In this document: piece after piece, positions 25,288 to 34,889 of the stretch | Position numbering within the stretch: position 1 is the stretch's first letter | Layout: each line of letters begins with the position of its first letter | Source of the DNA: an uncultured Gemmiger sp. | Lineage (GTDB): Bacteria; Bacillota; Clostridia; Oscillospirales; Ruminococcaceae | Length of the DNA: 64,000 nt | Direction: 5' to 3' | Assembly: GCA_944386225.1 (NCBI GenBank) | Contig: CALXAH010000005.1 | Location: 86,198 to 150,197 of the forward strand | Notes under the pieces: generated by a model | The model's database searches: none | What the model was told of the DNA's origin: nothing | The model's input: the letters and a program-made list of their open reading frames with translations, nothing else | Translations under genes and position numbers: made by a program

Positions 25288-26701
25288 AGAACTGACTCAC
25301 TCCTTTTTTGCGGTCCATCACGGTATCAAAGCCGTTGATGTAGTCCGCGGGGTATTTATAGTTGAAGATGCGCTGGATGTGGTCGCCGCCGGGCTGCACC
25401 AGCTTGGTGGAGCCGCCCGCGCCGGCCGACAGGATCGTATGCACCTCTTCCATGATATAGATGTTGTACAGCCCCTCAAAGCCCGGTTTGCACCAGCCGG
25501 TGTTTTCCAGGTTCTGCAGAGTGCCCTTCTGCCGGTAGAGGTAGTAGGGCCGGTAGCCCGCGTCCGCCAGGGCGGAACAGGCGTGCAGCATTTCGGCCAC
25601 GTCGCCATACTCGTCCCGGGCCTTGTCGATCACCAGATTGGAGGCCCGTTTGAGGGTCAGGGTATGCACGGTGATGTTTTCCGGGTTCAGCTCGATGGCC
25701 CGGCGCAGGCTGGCGGTGAAGCCCTCCACCGTCTCCCCGGGCAGGCCGGCGATCAGGTCCATGTTGATGTTGGTATGGCCCGCGGCCCGGGCTTCGGCGT
25801 AGCATCGCTCGATGTCGGCAGCGGTATGGCGGCGGCCGATGCCCGCCAGCACCTCGTCCGAGAAGGTCTGGGGATTGATGGAGATGCGGGTGGCGCCGTA
25901 TTCCTTGAGCACCGCCAGCTTTTCCGCGTCGGTGCAGTCGGGGCGGCCCGCTTCCACCGTATATTCCTCCAGGCCGGACAGGTCAAACAGCTCCCGCACC
26001 CTGCCCATGAGCTGGCGCAGCTGGTCAGCGGACAGGCTGGTGGGGGTGCCGCCGCCGATGTAGATGGTTTTGAGGGTCAGGCCGCAGGCGTCGATCTGGC
26101 GGCGCATCTCCTCGATTTCCCGGCACAAAGCGTCCACATAGGGCTGCACCAGTTTATGCTCCCGCTCGATGGTGCGGGACACAAAGCTGCAGTAGCTGCA
26201 CCGGGAGGGGCAGAACGGGATGCCGATATACAGGCTGCAGTCCCGGGGCCGGGCGGCGGCCATCACCGGCCGCTGCAGGTCGGCGATGGAGAGGGCCAGC
26301 CGGTATTTTTCCTCGGTGCAGTGGTAGCGATCCACAAAGCGGGCGCGGATCTCCTCCTCGGAAAGGCCGCGGGCCCGGCTGTCGTGGATGATGCGCACCG
26401 GGCGCACCCCGGTCATGGAGCCCCAGGGCGGGCGCACCCCGGTAAAGCCCACCAGCAGCTGGTAGACCAGATCGGTGAGGGCATACTCCGGATCCTGGCC
26501 GGGGGCCAGCGGACGGCGCAGCCAGGCGCAGCGGCCGTTTTCCCGCACGGCGGCCAGCAGGTGGCGGCGGCCCGCCCGGGCCAGCACCAGGTCGTCCCGG
26601 CCGGCGGGACGGGCAGCCAGCAGCCGCCCCTGGGGATAGAACAGCCGGGCCACGTTTTCCGGTTCGTAAACCGAGGCCAGGCCGGTGATGACGATGTTCA
26701 T
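25253..26701 (-). CDS. hemZ: HemZ-type radical SAM coproporphyrinogen dehydrogenase
   Basis: The 482-residue protein has the radical-SAM cluster motif CPSRCSYCSF near residue 174. HemN/HemZ motifs follow: YIGGGTPTSLSADQL, EAGRPDCTDAEKL and RISINPQTFSDEVLAGIGRRHTA. The N-terminal extension of 150 residues is characteristic of HemZ. The annotated activity is oxygen-independent oxidation of coproporphyrinogen III. No other heme gene is in the window, so the actual substrate may differ. It is four bases behind the MBL-fold gene. Confidence 0.88.
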   Translation of the reverse strand: MNIVITGLASVYEPENVARLFYPQGRLLAARPAGRDDLVLARAGRRHLLAAVRENGRCAWLRRPLAPGQDPEYALTDLVYQLLVGFTGVRPPWGSMTGVRPVRIIHDSRARGLSEEEIRARFVDRYHCTEEKYRLALSIADLQRPVMAAARPRDCSLYIGIPFCPSRCSYCSFVSRTIEREHKLVQPYVDALCREIEEMRRQIDACGLTLKTIYIGGGTPTSLSADQLRQLMGRVRELFDLSGLEEYTVEAGRPDCTDAEKLAVLKEYGATRISINPQTFSDEVLAGIGRRHTAADIERCYAEARAAGHTNINMDLIAGLPGETVEGFTASLRRAIELNPENITVHTLTLKRASNLVIDKARDEYGDVAEMLHACSALADAGYRPYYLYRQKGTLQNLENTGWCKPGFEGLYNIYIMEEVHTILSAGAGGSTKLVQPGGDHIQRIFNYKYPADYINGFDTVMDRKKGVSQFYARYLDPETTG

Positions 26702-26705
26702 AGTG

Positions 26706-27305
26706 TCAGCCTTTCATGTAGGGATTCTGGGCCCGTTCCAGCCCCAGGGTGGTAAAGTCCCCGTGGCCGGGCAGCACCCGCAGCGCATCCGGCAGGGCCG
26801 GGTCGCCGGCCAGGCGGCGCAGGCTGCGCATCAGGGTCTCCCAGTCACCGCCGGGCAGGTCGGTGCGTCCGGCGCTGCCGGCAAACAGGGTATCTCCCGA
26901 CATCAGCACCCCTTCGCACAGCCAGCAGCAGGAGCCGGGGGTGTGGCCGGGGGTGTGCAGCACGGTGAGTTCTGCCTGCCCCACCGTGATAGTCTGGCCG
27001 TCGGTGAGCCAGAGGATCTCCGGGCTTTCTTTCACCGGCCGGTCCTCGGTGCCGGCGGCGTCGGCCCGGAACAGGCACAGGCGGGCGGCGGGCCAGGCGG
27101 CGCGCACGCTGTCCAGCCCGTACACATGGTCAAAGTGCCCGTGGGTGAGCAGGATATGGGTGAGCCGGGCATTCTCCTTTTCCAGCAGCGGAGCAAAACG
27201 GGCGGCGTCCGGCGCCGGGTCGATGATGGCGGCCTCGCCCCTGCTCACCAGCAGAAAGCTGTTGGTAAAATAGGGGGCGGGCCCGGTGAGATGAAGCAGT
27301 TTCAC
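26706..27305 (-). CDS. Glyoxalase II-like metallo-beta-lactamase-fold hydrolase
   Basis: The 199-residue protein has the metal motif THGHFDHVYG near residue 55. The other ligands are in HTPGHTPGS, GDTLF and LPGHGDF. Size and order match the small YcbL/YqgX glyoxalase II branch, which hydrolyses glutathione-like or bacillithiol-like thioesters or persulfides. The substrate is unknown. It lies between dtd and hemZ with short gaps, in the same operon. Confidence 0.87.
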   Translation of the reverse strand: MKLLHLTGPAPYFTNSFLLVSRGEAAIIDPAPDAARFAPLLEKENARLTHILLTHGHFDHVYGLDSVRAAWPAARLCLFRADAAGTEDRPVKESPEILWLTDGQTITVGQAELTVLHTPGHTPGSCCWLCEGVLMSGDTLFAGSAGRTDLPGGDWETLMRSLRRLAGDPALPDALRVLPGHGDFTTLGLERAQNPYMKG

Positions 27306-27333
27306 AGGCGTTCCTCCTTGCTCTGGGGCCGGT

Positions 27334-27783
27334 TTACCACTGGTCGGTGTCGATCAGGATGGTGACCGGGCCGTCGTTGGTGAGGGTAAGCTGCATATCC
27401 GCGCCGAACTCCCCGTGCTGCACCTGGGCCAGACCCTGCTTGTTCATCTCGGCCAGGAACAGCTCGTAGGCGTCCACCGAAAGGGGCGGTTTGGCGGCGG
27501 CGGAAAAGCTGGGGCGCTTGCCCTTGCGGGCGTCCCCGTAAAGGGTGAAGTTGCTGACCACCAGGGCGGAATACCCCAGCTGCACGGCGCTCAGGTTCAG
27601 TTTGTCGTTCTCGTCGGTAAAGATGCGCAGGTGGGCGCATTTTTCCGCCAGCTTGGGCACCACGTCCAGGGTGTCCTGCTCGCCCACCCCCAGCAGGATC
27701 ACCAGGCCGGGGCCGATGGAACGGGGTTCGCCCCCGTCCACCACCACCGAGGCACCGCTGACCCGTTGGATCACAGCACGCAT
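27334..27783 (-). CDS. dtd: D-aminoacyl-tRNA deacylase
   Basis: The 149-residue protein has both family signatures: VVSNFTLYGDARKGKRPSF around residue 75 and the C-terminal NDGPVTILIDT with the GP dipeptide that excludes L-amino acids. Dtd removes D-amino acids (and glycine from tRNA-Ala) from charged tRNAs. It follows the rsh gene by 19 bp, a pairing found in many Firmicutes. Confidence 0.96.
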   Translation of the reverse strand: MRAVIQRVSGASVVVDGGEPRSIGPGLVILLGVGEQDTLDVVPKLAEKCAHLRIFTDENDKLNLSAVQLGYSALVVSNFTLYGDARKGKRPSFSAAAKPPLSVDAYELFLAEMNKQGLAQVQHGEFGADMQLTLTNDGPVTILIDTDQW

Positions 27784-27802
27784 GGGCAGTTCCTTTCTCC
27801 GC

Positions 27803-29971
27803 TTACACGCGGGTCACGGCCAGCACGTCCCGGATCTTGCGCAGCTTGGCCAGTACGTTGTTCAGATGTTCGGTGTTGGTGATGCCCAGGGTCACCGACA
27901 TGGAAGCCCGGCCGTTGTCGGCCTGGCGGGCGTTCAGGGCGTAGATGGGCACCCGCAGCTCGCCCAGGGCCACCGCGATATCCCCCAGCAGGCCGTCGCG
28001 GTCGGTGGCAAAGATCTCCAGGGTGGCCTTGAAGTTCTCCTGTACATTGTCCTCCCAGTAGGCGCGCACCCAGCGGCCCTCGTTGGAGGGATCGGTCAGG
28101 CTGGCCTGCACGTTGCTGCAGTCCCGCTTGTGGATGGACACGCCGAAGCCCCGGGTGATGAAGCCGATGATCTCGTCGCCGGGCAGGGGGCTGCAGCACT
28201 TGGCAAACTTGATCAGGCAGTTGTCGATGCCTTCCACCACCACGCCGTCGCTGCCGCGGGTCTTTTTGATGGGGATATCCTCCAGCATCATCTTGGGCGG
28301 CTCGGCAGAGCGCAGTTTCTGGTATTCGTCCTTGACCTTGCCCATCAGGCGGCTGAGCTGGATGCCGCCGTAGCCGATGGCGGCGTAGAGTTCCTCCACG
28401 CTGTTGACCCGCTGGCGGCGGGCGATCTCGGCCATGAAGTCGTCCCACTTGTCGGCGGGCACGGTGATCAGGTTGCGGCGCATCTCCTTTTCCAGCGCAT
28501 CCCGGCCGGTGGCGATGTTTTCTTCCCGCCGCTCCTTTTTGAACCAGTTGCGGATCTTGTTCTTGGCCTCGCTGGTGCGCACGATCTTGAGCCAGTCCCG
28601 GCTGGGGCCCTTGTCGGCGGGGCCGGTGATGATCTCGATGATCTCGCCGGTGTTGACCTTATGGTCGATGGGCACAATGCGGTTGTTCACCTTGGCGCCC
28701 ACCATCCGGTTGCCCACCGCCGAGTGGATCGCATAGGCAAAGTCGATGGCGGTGGCCCCGGCGGGCAGATTGATCACGTCGCCCCGGGGGGTGAAGGCAA
28801 AGACCTCCTCCGGCAGCAGATCGCTCTTGATATCCTGCAGGATGCTGCTGGCGTCGTCGCTTTCCCGCTGGCTTTCCAGCAGCTGACGCACCCAGGCCAG
28901 GCGTTCCTCCAGCTTGTCGCTGCCCTGGATGCCGGCCTTGTATTTCCAGTGGGCCGCCACGCCGTACTCGGCCATCTGGTCCATCTCCCAGGTGCGGATC
29001 TGCACCTCGAAGGGGATGCCCTCGTGCCCGATGACGGTGGTGTGCAGGGACTGGTACATATTGGGTTTGGGGGTGGAGATATAGTCCTTGAACCGGTTGG
29101 GCAGCGGATGGAACATATCGTGGATCACGCCCAGCGCGTTGTAGCACTCGGCCACCGTGTCCAGAATGATCCGCACGGCGTACACGTCGTAGATTTCCTC
29201 AAAGCTGTTGCCCCGGATGAACATTTTCCGGTAGATGCCGTAGACGCTCTTGACCCGGCTTTTCATGGTGGCGTTGGGCATGCCGTTTTCGGCCAGGCGC
29301 TCCTTGATGACCCCGGCCACGTTCTTGACGAATTCCTCGCCGCCGCTGCCGGAGAGCAGACGCTTGATCTCGTCGTAGCCCACCGGATCCAGGTAATGCA
29401 GGCTCAGGTCTTCCAGTTCTTCCTTGATGTTGCTGATGCCCAGCCGGTGGGCGATGGGGGCGTAGACCTCCATGGTTTCCAGTGCCTTGTCCCGGCGCTT
29501 CTGCTCGGGCCAGGCGTCGCCGGTGCGCATGTTGTGCAGCCGGTCACACAGCTTGATCAGCATGACCCGCACATCCTGGCTCATGGCCAGCAGCATCTTG
29601 CGCAGGTTTTCGGCCTGCTGCTCCTCCACCGAGGAGAACTGGATCTTGGTCAGCTTGGTGACGCCGTCCACCAGGCGGGCCACGTCCGCCCCGAACTGGC
29701 TTTCGATCTCGGCCAGGGTAACGCTGGTGTCCTCCACCACGTCGTGCAGCAGCGCGCCGCACAGGCTTTCGGTATCCAGGCCCAGGTCGATCAGGATGCG
29801 GGCCACATGAAGCGGATGGCAGATATAGGGCTCACCGCTGCGGCGCTTCTGCCCGTTGTGGGCCTTTTCGGCCAGGGCATAGGCTTTGTCCAACATGGCC
29901 ATGTCGTAGGAGCGGCCGGACTCCACCGCTGCCTGTTTCAGATCTTCATAGGTGATATAGCGTTGTTCCAT
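27803..29971 (-). CDS. relA: Bifunctional (p)ppGpp synthetase/hydrolase (RelA/SpoT, Rsh)
   Basis: The 722-residue protein has the full long-RSH layout. The HD hydrolase domain (HPLHVARILIDLG...GALLHDVVEDT) covers about residues 25-190. The synthetase domain (NRFKDYISTPKPNMYQSLHTTV and PFEVQIRTWEMD) covers about 230-340. TGS (ATAIDFAYAIHSAVG) is near 400, and a C-terminal ACT domain covers about 645-722. Hydrolase and synthetase motifs are both intact, so both activities are expected. The enzyme makes and degrades the stringent-response alarmone. It lies 6 bp after recJ. Confidence 0.96.
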   Translation of the reverse strand: MEQRYITYEDLKQAAVESGRSYDMAMLDKAYALAEKAHNGQKRRSGEPYICHPLHVARILIDLGLDTESLCGALLHDVVEDTSVTLAEIESQFGADVARLVDGVTKLTKIQFSSVEEQQAENLRKMLLAMSQDVRVMLIKLCDRLHNMRTGDAWPEQKRRDKALETMEVYAPIAHRLGISNIKEELEDLSLHYLDPVGYDEIKRLLSGSGGEEFVKNVAGVIKERLAENGMPNATMKSRVKSVYGIYRKMFIRGNSFEEIYDVYAVRIILDTVAECYNALGVIHDMFHPLPNRFKDYISTPKPNMYQSLHTTVIGHEGIPFEVQIRTWEMDQMAEYGVAAHWKYKAGIQGSDKLEERLAWVRQLLESQRESDDASSILQDIKSDLLPEEVFAFTPRGDVINLPAGATAIDFAYAIHSAVGNRMVGAKVNNRIVPIDHKVNTGEIIEIITGPADKGPSRDWLKIVRTSEAKNKIRNWFKKERREENIATGRDALEKEMRRNLITVPADKWDDFMAEIARRQRVNSVEELYAAIGYGGIQLSRLMGKVKDEYQKLRSAEPPKMMLEDIPIKKTRGSDGVVVEGIDNCLIKFAKCCSPLPGDEIIGFITRGFGVSIHKRDCSNVQASLTDPSNEGRWVRAYWEDNVQENFKATLEIFATDRDGLLGDIAVALGELRVPIYALNARQADNGRASMSVTLGITNTEHLNNVLAKLRKIRDVLAVTRV

Positions 29972-29977
29972 AACCTC

Positions 29978-32014
29978 TCACTCCTCCAGTTGCCGCAGGA
30001 CCGGCGCGCTGGCCAGATCCTGCTTTTGTGCCGCGGGCACCGGCGCCCAGCGGCGGGTGCCGTCCGGCAGGGCGCGGGCCTCCACCAGGCCCAGCTGCCG
30101 CAGCGCCTCCAGGCTGACCAGCGCCTTGCCTGCCTTGCCGCCCCCCACCGCGGCAAACAGGCCCAGCGGATCGTCGGCGCTTACCGCGCCGCTTTGTACC
30201 ATACGATAGACCGCCACCGTATCGGCCCGCTCGGGGCGCAGGGCGGCTTTCTGCTGCCCGGTCAGCGGCGCGCCCCCCTGCAGCGCCTCAAACCAGGAAG
30301 CCTGTTCCACAAAGGCCTCATCCAGCCCGGCCGGGCGCAGTTCCCGGATGCGGCCGGACAGCTGCGGGCCGTTTTTTCCGTCGTAGACGCTCAGGGACAG
30401 GGCCGCGTCTATCCGGTCACCCGCGCGGCAGGGCAGCTGGGCGGGTGAATAGCCGAAATACACCGCATAGAGCGCGCCGGTTCCCTGCCGCAGGCGCAGC
30501 CGGCTGTGGCGGCCGTCCCCTACCGGGTAGACCGCTTCCACCTGGGCGCCCCGCACCAGGAACAGCGGGGCCGGGTTGCCCGCCCCGCAGGGGGCCAGCC
30601 AGGAAAGGCTTTCCACATCCTCCACCGTGATCTCGTCCAGCCGCACGGTCAGATCCAGCGGCAGGGTGGGCGCGGGCGGCACCGGGCAGCGGGCCCGGGC
30701 CCAGTCGTTCAGGCGGCGGCGCAGTTCCGGCAGATGGGCCGGGTCCACCGACAGGCCCGCCGCCAGGGCATGCCCGCCGTACCGGATCAGGATATCCCCG
30801 CAGGCGGAGATGGCCGCGTGCAGGTTGAAGCCCGCCACGCTGCGGCCGGAGCCCCGGCCTTCCCCATTCTGGATGCTGACAAGAACGGCGGGGCGGCCGT
30901 ATTTTTCCACCAGGCGGCTGGCCACAATACCGATCACGCCTGGGTGGTAGTCCTCACCCCAGAGCAGCAGCACCGGATCCCGCAACAGGGAGGGGTCGGC
31001 GGCCAGCTGGGCCTGCACCTCCTCCAGAATTTTCTGTTCGGCGGCCTGCCGGTCCTGGTTGCAATGGTTCAGATCTTCCGCCAGGGCCTGGGCCTGTTCC
31101 CAGTCCTCGCACAGCAGCAGCTGCAGCGCCCGGGCGGGGCTGCCCATCCGGCCCGCCGCGTTGATGCGCGGGGCCAGGGCATAGCTGATGTTTTCGGCGG
31201 TCAGGGGTTTGTCGCCCAGGCCGGCGCTCTCGATCAGGGCCAGCAGACCGGGGCGGTCGGGGTTCTGCAGAACCTGCAGCCCGGCCTGCACCAGGGTGCG
31301 GTTCTCCCCCACCAGCGGCATCACGTCCGCCACCGTGCCGATGGCGGCCAGATCGCCGCAGAAATCCAGCAGTTCTTCCGGCGCACAGCCGTCCAGCGCG
31401 GCGCAGAGCTTGAAGGCCACCCCTGCCCCGCAGAGGGTTTTATAGGGGCTGTCGTCGTCCGGGCGGGCCGGGTCCACCACCGCCACCGCCTGGGGCAGGG
31501 TTTCCGGCGGCAGATGGTGGTCGGTAATGACCAGATCCACCCCCAGCCGGGCGGCCAGGGCGGCTTCCTCCACGGCGCTGATTCCGTTGTCCACCGTGAC
31601 GATCAGTTTATAGCCCTTGGCGGCCAGCTTTTCCACCGCGGCGGCGGACAGGCCGTAGCCGTCCCCTTCCCGGCTGGGCAGCATGCACCGCACCTTGGCG
31701 CCCATGTTGCGCAGGTGCTGGTAGAGCAGGGCGGTGGCGGTGACCCCGTCCACGTCGTAGTCCCCGAACACCACCATGGGCTCTTCCTCATCGATGGCCC
31801 GCAGGATGCGCGCCACCGCCTTGTCCATATCCTTGAGCCGGAACGGGTCGGACAGCGGGGCGTTCTGCCCCAGCAGGGCCATGGCCTTTTCGGGGGTGTC
31901 CAGCCCGCGGGCTACCAGCACCCGGGCCAGCAGGCCGGGCGCGCCGATCGCCGCGGCCAGCGAGGCCGTGCGGCGGGGGTCCGCCTGTTGTACTTGCCAT
32001 ACCGAATATCCCAT
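29978..32014 (-). CDS. recJ: Single-stranded-DNA exonuclease RecJ
   Basis: From the ATG at 32014 the protein has 678 residues. The DHH phosphoesterase motifs are present: VFGDYDVDGVTATALLYQHL (about 75-94), TVDNGIS and ITDHHLPP. The DHHA1 motif GGHALAAGLSV follows, then an OB-fold region. RecJ degrades 5' ends of ssDNA in recombination and repair. A C-terminal extension of about 120 residues goes beyond the OB fold, as in other Firmicutes. It is in the operon between xpaC and relA. Confidence 0.94.
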   Translation of the reverse strand: MGYSVWQVQQADPRRTASLAAAIGAPGLLARVLVARGLDTPEKAMALLGQNAPLSDPFRLKDMDKAVARILRAIDEEEPMVVFGDYDVDGVTATALLYQHLRNMGAKVRCMLPSREGDGYGLSAAAVEKLAAKGYKLIVTVDNGISAVEEAALAARLGVDLVITDHHLPPETLPQAVAVVDPARPDDDSPYKTLCGAGVAFKLCAALDGCAPEELLDFCGDLAAIGTVADVMPLVGENRTLVQAGLQVLQNPDRPGLLALIESAGLGDKPLTAENISYALAPRINAAGRMGSPARALQLLLCEDWEQAQALAEDLNHCNQDRQAAEQKILEEVQAQLAADPSLLRDPVLLLWGEDYHPGVIGIVASRLVEKYGRPAVLVSIQNGEGRGSGRSVAGFNLHAAISACGDILIRYGGHALAAGLSVDPAHLPELRRRLNDWARARCPVPPAPTLPLDLTVRLDEITVEDVESLSWLAPCGAGNPAPLFLVRGAQVEAVYPVGDGRHSRLRLRQGTGALYAVYFGYSPAQLPCRAGDRIDAALSLSVYDGKNGPQLSGRIRELRPAGLDEAFVEQASWFEALQGGAPLTGQQKAALRPERADTVAVYRMVQSGAVSADDPLGLFAAVGGGKAGKALVSLEALRQLGLVEARALPDGTRRWAPVPAAQKQDLASAPVLRQLEE

Positions 32015-32057
32015 GGATCCTGTTATCTCCCGTTTCTCCAGATTCTTGCGCCGGCCG

Positions 32058-33269
32058 TTACAGCCGGCCGTCGTTGCCCTTGACCCCGGGCACATAGGGG
32101 GCGGAGGCCGCCATATCCAGGCTGGGCCCGGTCAGGCCCTCCTGGGCCAGCATGGACTCCAGCGCGCTGATCTCGGCGGACACGTCCAGGGCGGTGTCCT
32201 CCAGCAGGGTATCCTGCAGCTGGAGCAGCGCCTGGTTCACCGTGTCCAGAATGCGGTCGATCTCCTGGCAGATCTGCCGGGCCTTTTCGCCCGGGTTGTC
32301 GTCCACCGAGGTATAGGTGCGCAGCAGCTTGAGGGTGGTGGGCAGATAGTACCGGGTCAGGCGCCGCAGCTTGGACGCCCCGCCCGGATTCTCCTGCACC
32401 CAGTCCAGCAGGTTCTGCACGATCTGCTCCATCTGCACCACCCGGGCGTGCACCTGCACATCCTCGATCATGGTGCGCAGCTGGGCAGTCTGGCGCAGGA
32501 AGCTGCGGCCCTGGGCCAGCACCGCCTCGGCGGATTCGTCCGCGGGGGCGGCCTTTTCGTCCTGCTTGGCGGCAGACCGGCGCTGGGCCAGATACTCCTG
32601 GTAGGCGCTGGCGTCGGTGAACAGAATCTCGCCGTCCAGATCCAGCCAGACCCCGGTGAGAACCCGGTGCTTGATCAGCCAGGACAGATCCTCGGCCAGC
32701 CGGCTGACCGGCAGACGGGTATGCTGGCTCAGTTCGGCCAGGGTGCAGCCCACCCAGCCGTCCATGAATTTCAGATAGCTTTCCGCCCGGCGCATCCCGC
32801 TGGACATCCGGATCAGGTGAATGCCCAGCAGCAGCGCGGCCCCGGCCATTACGCCGCCGATCACCGCGCTTACCAGTTCCAGCATCAGCAGAGAGCCCAG
32901 CGCGCTTATCCCCAGGCTCATGGCGATAAAGCAGGCAAAGGCGCCGGTCACGCCGTAGACCAGCTGCCGGCCCACAAAGCTGTTGTGCCGGGCGGCCAGA
33001 CGGCGCTGCTCGGCGGCTTTGGCCTGCCGGGCGGCGATCTGTTCGGCCATGGCGGCCCGCTGACGCTCCCGTTCCGCCTGCCGCTGGGCGTTTTGCGCCT
33101 GCTGCTGGGCCGAGATATCCCGGGCGGTCTTTTCAATGACGCTGCCCACCTCGCGGCCCGCCTGCGCCAGGGCCGGGGCTACCGACTCCTTGAACACATG
33201 GGCCGCGTCGTTCAGGATCGCGCCCAGGTCGTCCTGGTTGAAATTTTTGCCGCTGTTTTTTCCACTCAT
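32058..33269 (-). CDS. xpaC: XpaC-like membrane protein
   Basis: The 403-residue protein starts with a hydrophilic region and a long coiled coil rich in Gln, Ala, Arg and Glu (about residues 45-92). Two membrane segments (about 105-150) follow. The C-terminal two thirds are soluble and helical and resemble the XpaC (5-bromo-4-chloroindolyl phosphate hydrolysis) family, whose real role is unknown. The ATG at 33269 overlaps the stop of the flavoprotein gene (ATGA). Family members often sit next to TelA-like genes; none is seen here. Confidence 0.72.
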   Translation of the reverse strand: MSGKNSGKNFNQDDLGAILNDAAHVFKESVAPALAQAGREVGSVIEKTARDISAQQQAQNAQRQAERERQRAAMAEQIAARQAKAAEQRRLAARHNSFVGRQLVYGVTGAFACFIAMSLGISALGSLLMLELVSAVIGGVMAGAALLLGIHLIRMSSGMRRAESYLKFMDGWVGCTLAELSQHTRLPVSRLAEDLSWLIKHRVLTGVWLDLDGEILFTDASAYQEYLAQRRSAAKQDEKAAPADESAEAVLAQGRSFLRQTAQLRTMIEDVQVHARVVQMEQIVQNLLDWVQENPGGASKLRRLTRYYLPTTLKLLRTYTSVDDNPGEKARQICQEIDRILDTVNQALLQLQDTLLEDTALDVSAEISALESMLAQEGLTGPSLDMAASAPYVPGVKGNDGRL

Positions 33270-34882
33270 TCCTTATACTCTCCCTCCACCGCCGGTTCGG
33301 GCGGCGCGTACTCCTCACAGAGGGCGCGGGCTACCCGCACCCCGTCCACGGCGGCGCTCACGATGCCGCCCGCGTAGCCGGCCCCCTCGCCGCAGGGATA
33401 CAGCCCCGGCAGGCCGGTACACATAAAGTCCTCACCCCGCAGCAGCCGCACCGGGCTGGAGGTGCGGGTTTCCAGGCCGGTAAGCACCGTATCCGGCGCG
33501 GTATAGCCTTTCAGCTTCCGGTCAAAGCCCGCCAGACCCTGGCGCAGGGCCGCGGCCAGTTCCTCCGGCAGCAGCCGGTTCAGGTCCGCTGCCGTTACAC
33601 CCCGGTCGTAGGTGGGCTGCACCCGTTTCAGATCCAGCGCCGCCTTCCGGGCCAGGAATCCGTTCATGGTCTGGGCCGGGGCCGCGTAGCCGCCGCCCCC
33701 GGCGGCAAAGGCCGCCTGTTCCAGACCCCGCTGGAAAGCGATGGCCTGCCGCGGGTCCTCATGAAAATCCGCCCCGTCCACGCTGACCACCACCGCCGCG
33801 TTGGCGTTGGCCCCGGCGCGTGCGTGGTAGCTCATGCCGTTGGTGACCACGCCGCCCTCCTCACTGGCGGCGGCCACCACCTGACCGCCGGGGCACATGC
33901 AGAAGCTGTACACGCACCGGCTGCCCACATGGACGCTGAGCTGGTATTCCCCCACCGGCAGGGCGGGATGGCCCGCCGCCTCGTGGTAGAGGGCCCGGTC
34001 GATGACGGTCTGGGGGTGTTCGGCCCGCATGCCCACCGAAAAGGGTTTGCAGACCAGCGGCAGGTTCTGGGCCATGAGCATATCAAAGGTATCCCGGGCG
34101 GAGTGCCCCACCGCCAGCACCAGCGCCTCGCAGGGGATGGGCCCGGCGGTGGTCTCAATGCCCCGCAGCCGCCCGGCCGGGTCCCGGCAAAGGCCGGTGA
34201 GCCGGGTGTTGAACAGCACCTGGCCGCCCCGGGCCTCGATCTCGCCCCGGATGGAGCGGATGACCCCCCGCAGCAGATCGGTGCCCACATGGGGCTTCTG
34301 CCGCCAGGCCACGTCGGCGGGGGCGCCGTGTTCCAGCAGGGTTTCGGTGACAAAACCGCAGAGCGCGTCCCCGATGCGGGTGGTCAGCTTGCCGTCCGAA
34401 AAGGTACCCGCGCCGCCCTCGCCGAACTGGATATTGGCGTTGGGGTTCAGGATGCCGGTGGCGCTGAACTGTTCCACCGCCCGCACCCGGTCGTCCAGGG
34501 CGGGGCCCCGTTCCAGCACCAGGGGCTGATAGCCCTGCCGGGCCAGCACCAGGGCGCAGAACAGCCCGGCGGGGCCCAGGCCGCAGACCACCGGCCGGTG
34601 CGGCAGGGGTTTTGTACCCCGGCCCAGCACCAGCGGCTGCCGGGGGGCGATAGCAACGCAGGGCGCGGAGCCGGCCAAGGCCGGTTCCGCACCCTCGTCT
34701 TTGAGTGTGACCGCGATGGTATATACCAGCACGGGATGGCCGCGGCGCGCGTCTACCGACAGGCGCGCCACCTCGCACCGGGCGGCCTGCGACGCGCTGA
34801 TCCCCAGCGTGCGCAGGGCCCGGGCCTGCGCCTGCGCGACCGGCGCGGTCAGCGGCAGGCGGATGTTGCGTACATAGAGCAT
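33266..34882 (-). CDS. FAD-dependent dehydrogenase of the COG2509 type
   Basis: The 538-residue protein carries an N-terminal extension (1-95). An FAD loop follows, VVCGLGPAGLFCALVLARQGYQPLVLERG. The middle has family patterns such as FGEGGAGTFSDGKLTTR, and the end has GLYPCGEGAGYAGGIVSAAVDG. The family is widespread and its substrate is unknown. It is 7 bp behind cdaR and overlaps xpaC by 4 bp. Two GxGxxG-like features suggest a pyridine-nucleotide-independent flavoprotein, but this is inference. Confidence 0.85.
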   Translation of the reverse strand: MLYVRNIRLPLTAPVAQAQARALRTLGISASQAARCEVARLSVDARRGHPVLVYTIAVTLKDEGAEPALAGSAPCVAIAPRQPLVLGRGTKPLPHRPVVCGLGPAGLFCALVLARQGYQPLVLERGPALDDRVRAVEQFSATGILNPNANIQFGEGGAGTFSDGKLTTRIGDALCGFVTETLLEHGAPADVAWRQKPHVGTDLLRGVIRSIRGEIEARGGQVLFNTRLTGLCRDPAGRLRGIETTAGPIPCEALVLAVGHSARDTFDMLMAQNLPLVCKPFSVGMRAEHPQTVIDRALYHEAAGHPALPVGEYQLSVHVGSRCVYSFCMCPGGQVVAAASEEGGVVTNGMSYHARAGANANAAVVVSVDGADFHEDPRQAIAFQRGLEQAAFAAGGGGYAAPAQTMNGFLARKAALDLKRVQPTYDRGVTAADLNRLLPEELAAALRQGLAGFDRKLKGYTAPDTVLTGLETRTSSPVRLLRGEDFMCTGLPGLYPCGEGAGYAGGIVSAAVDGVRVARALCEEYAPPEPAVEGEYKE

Positions 34883-34889
34883 GGATCCC

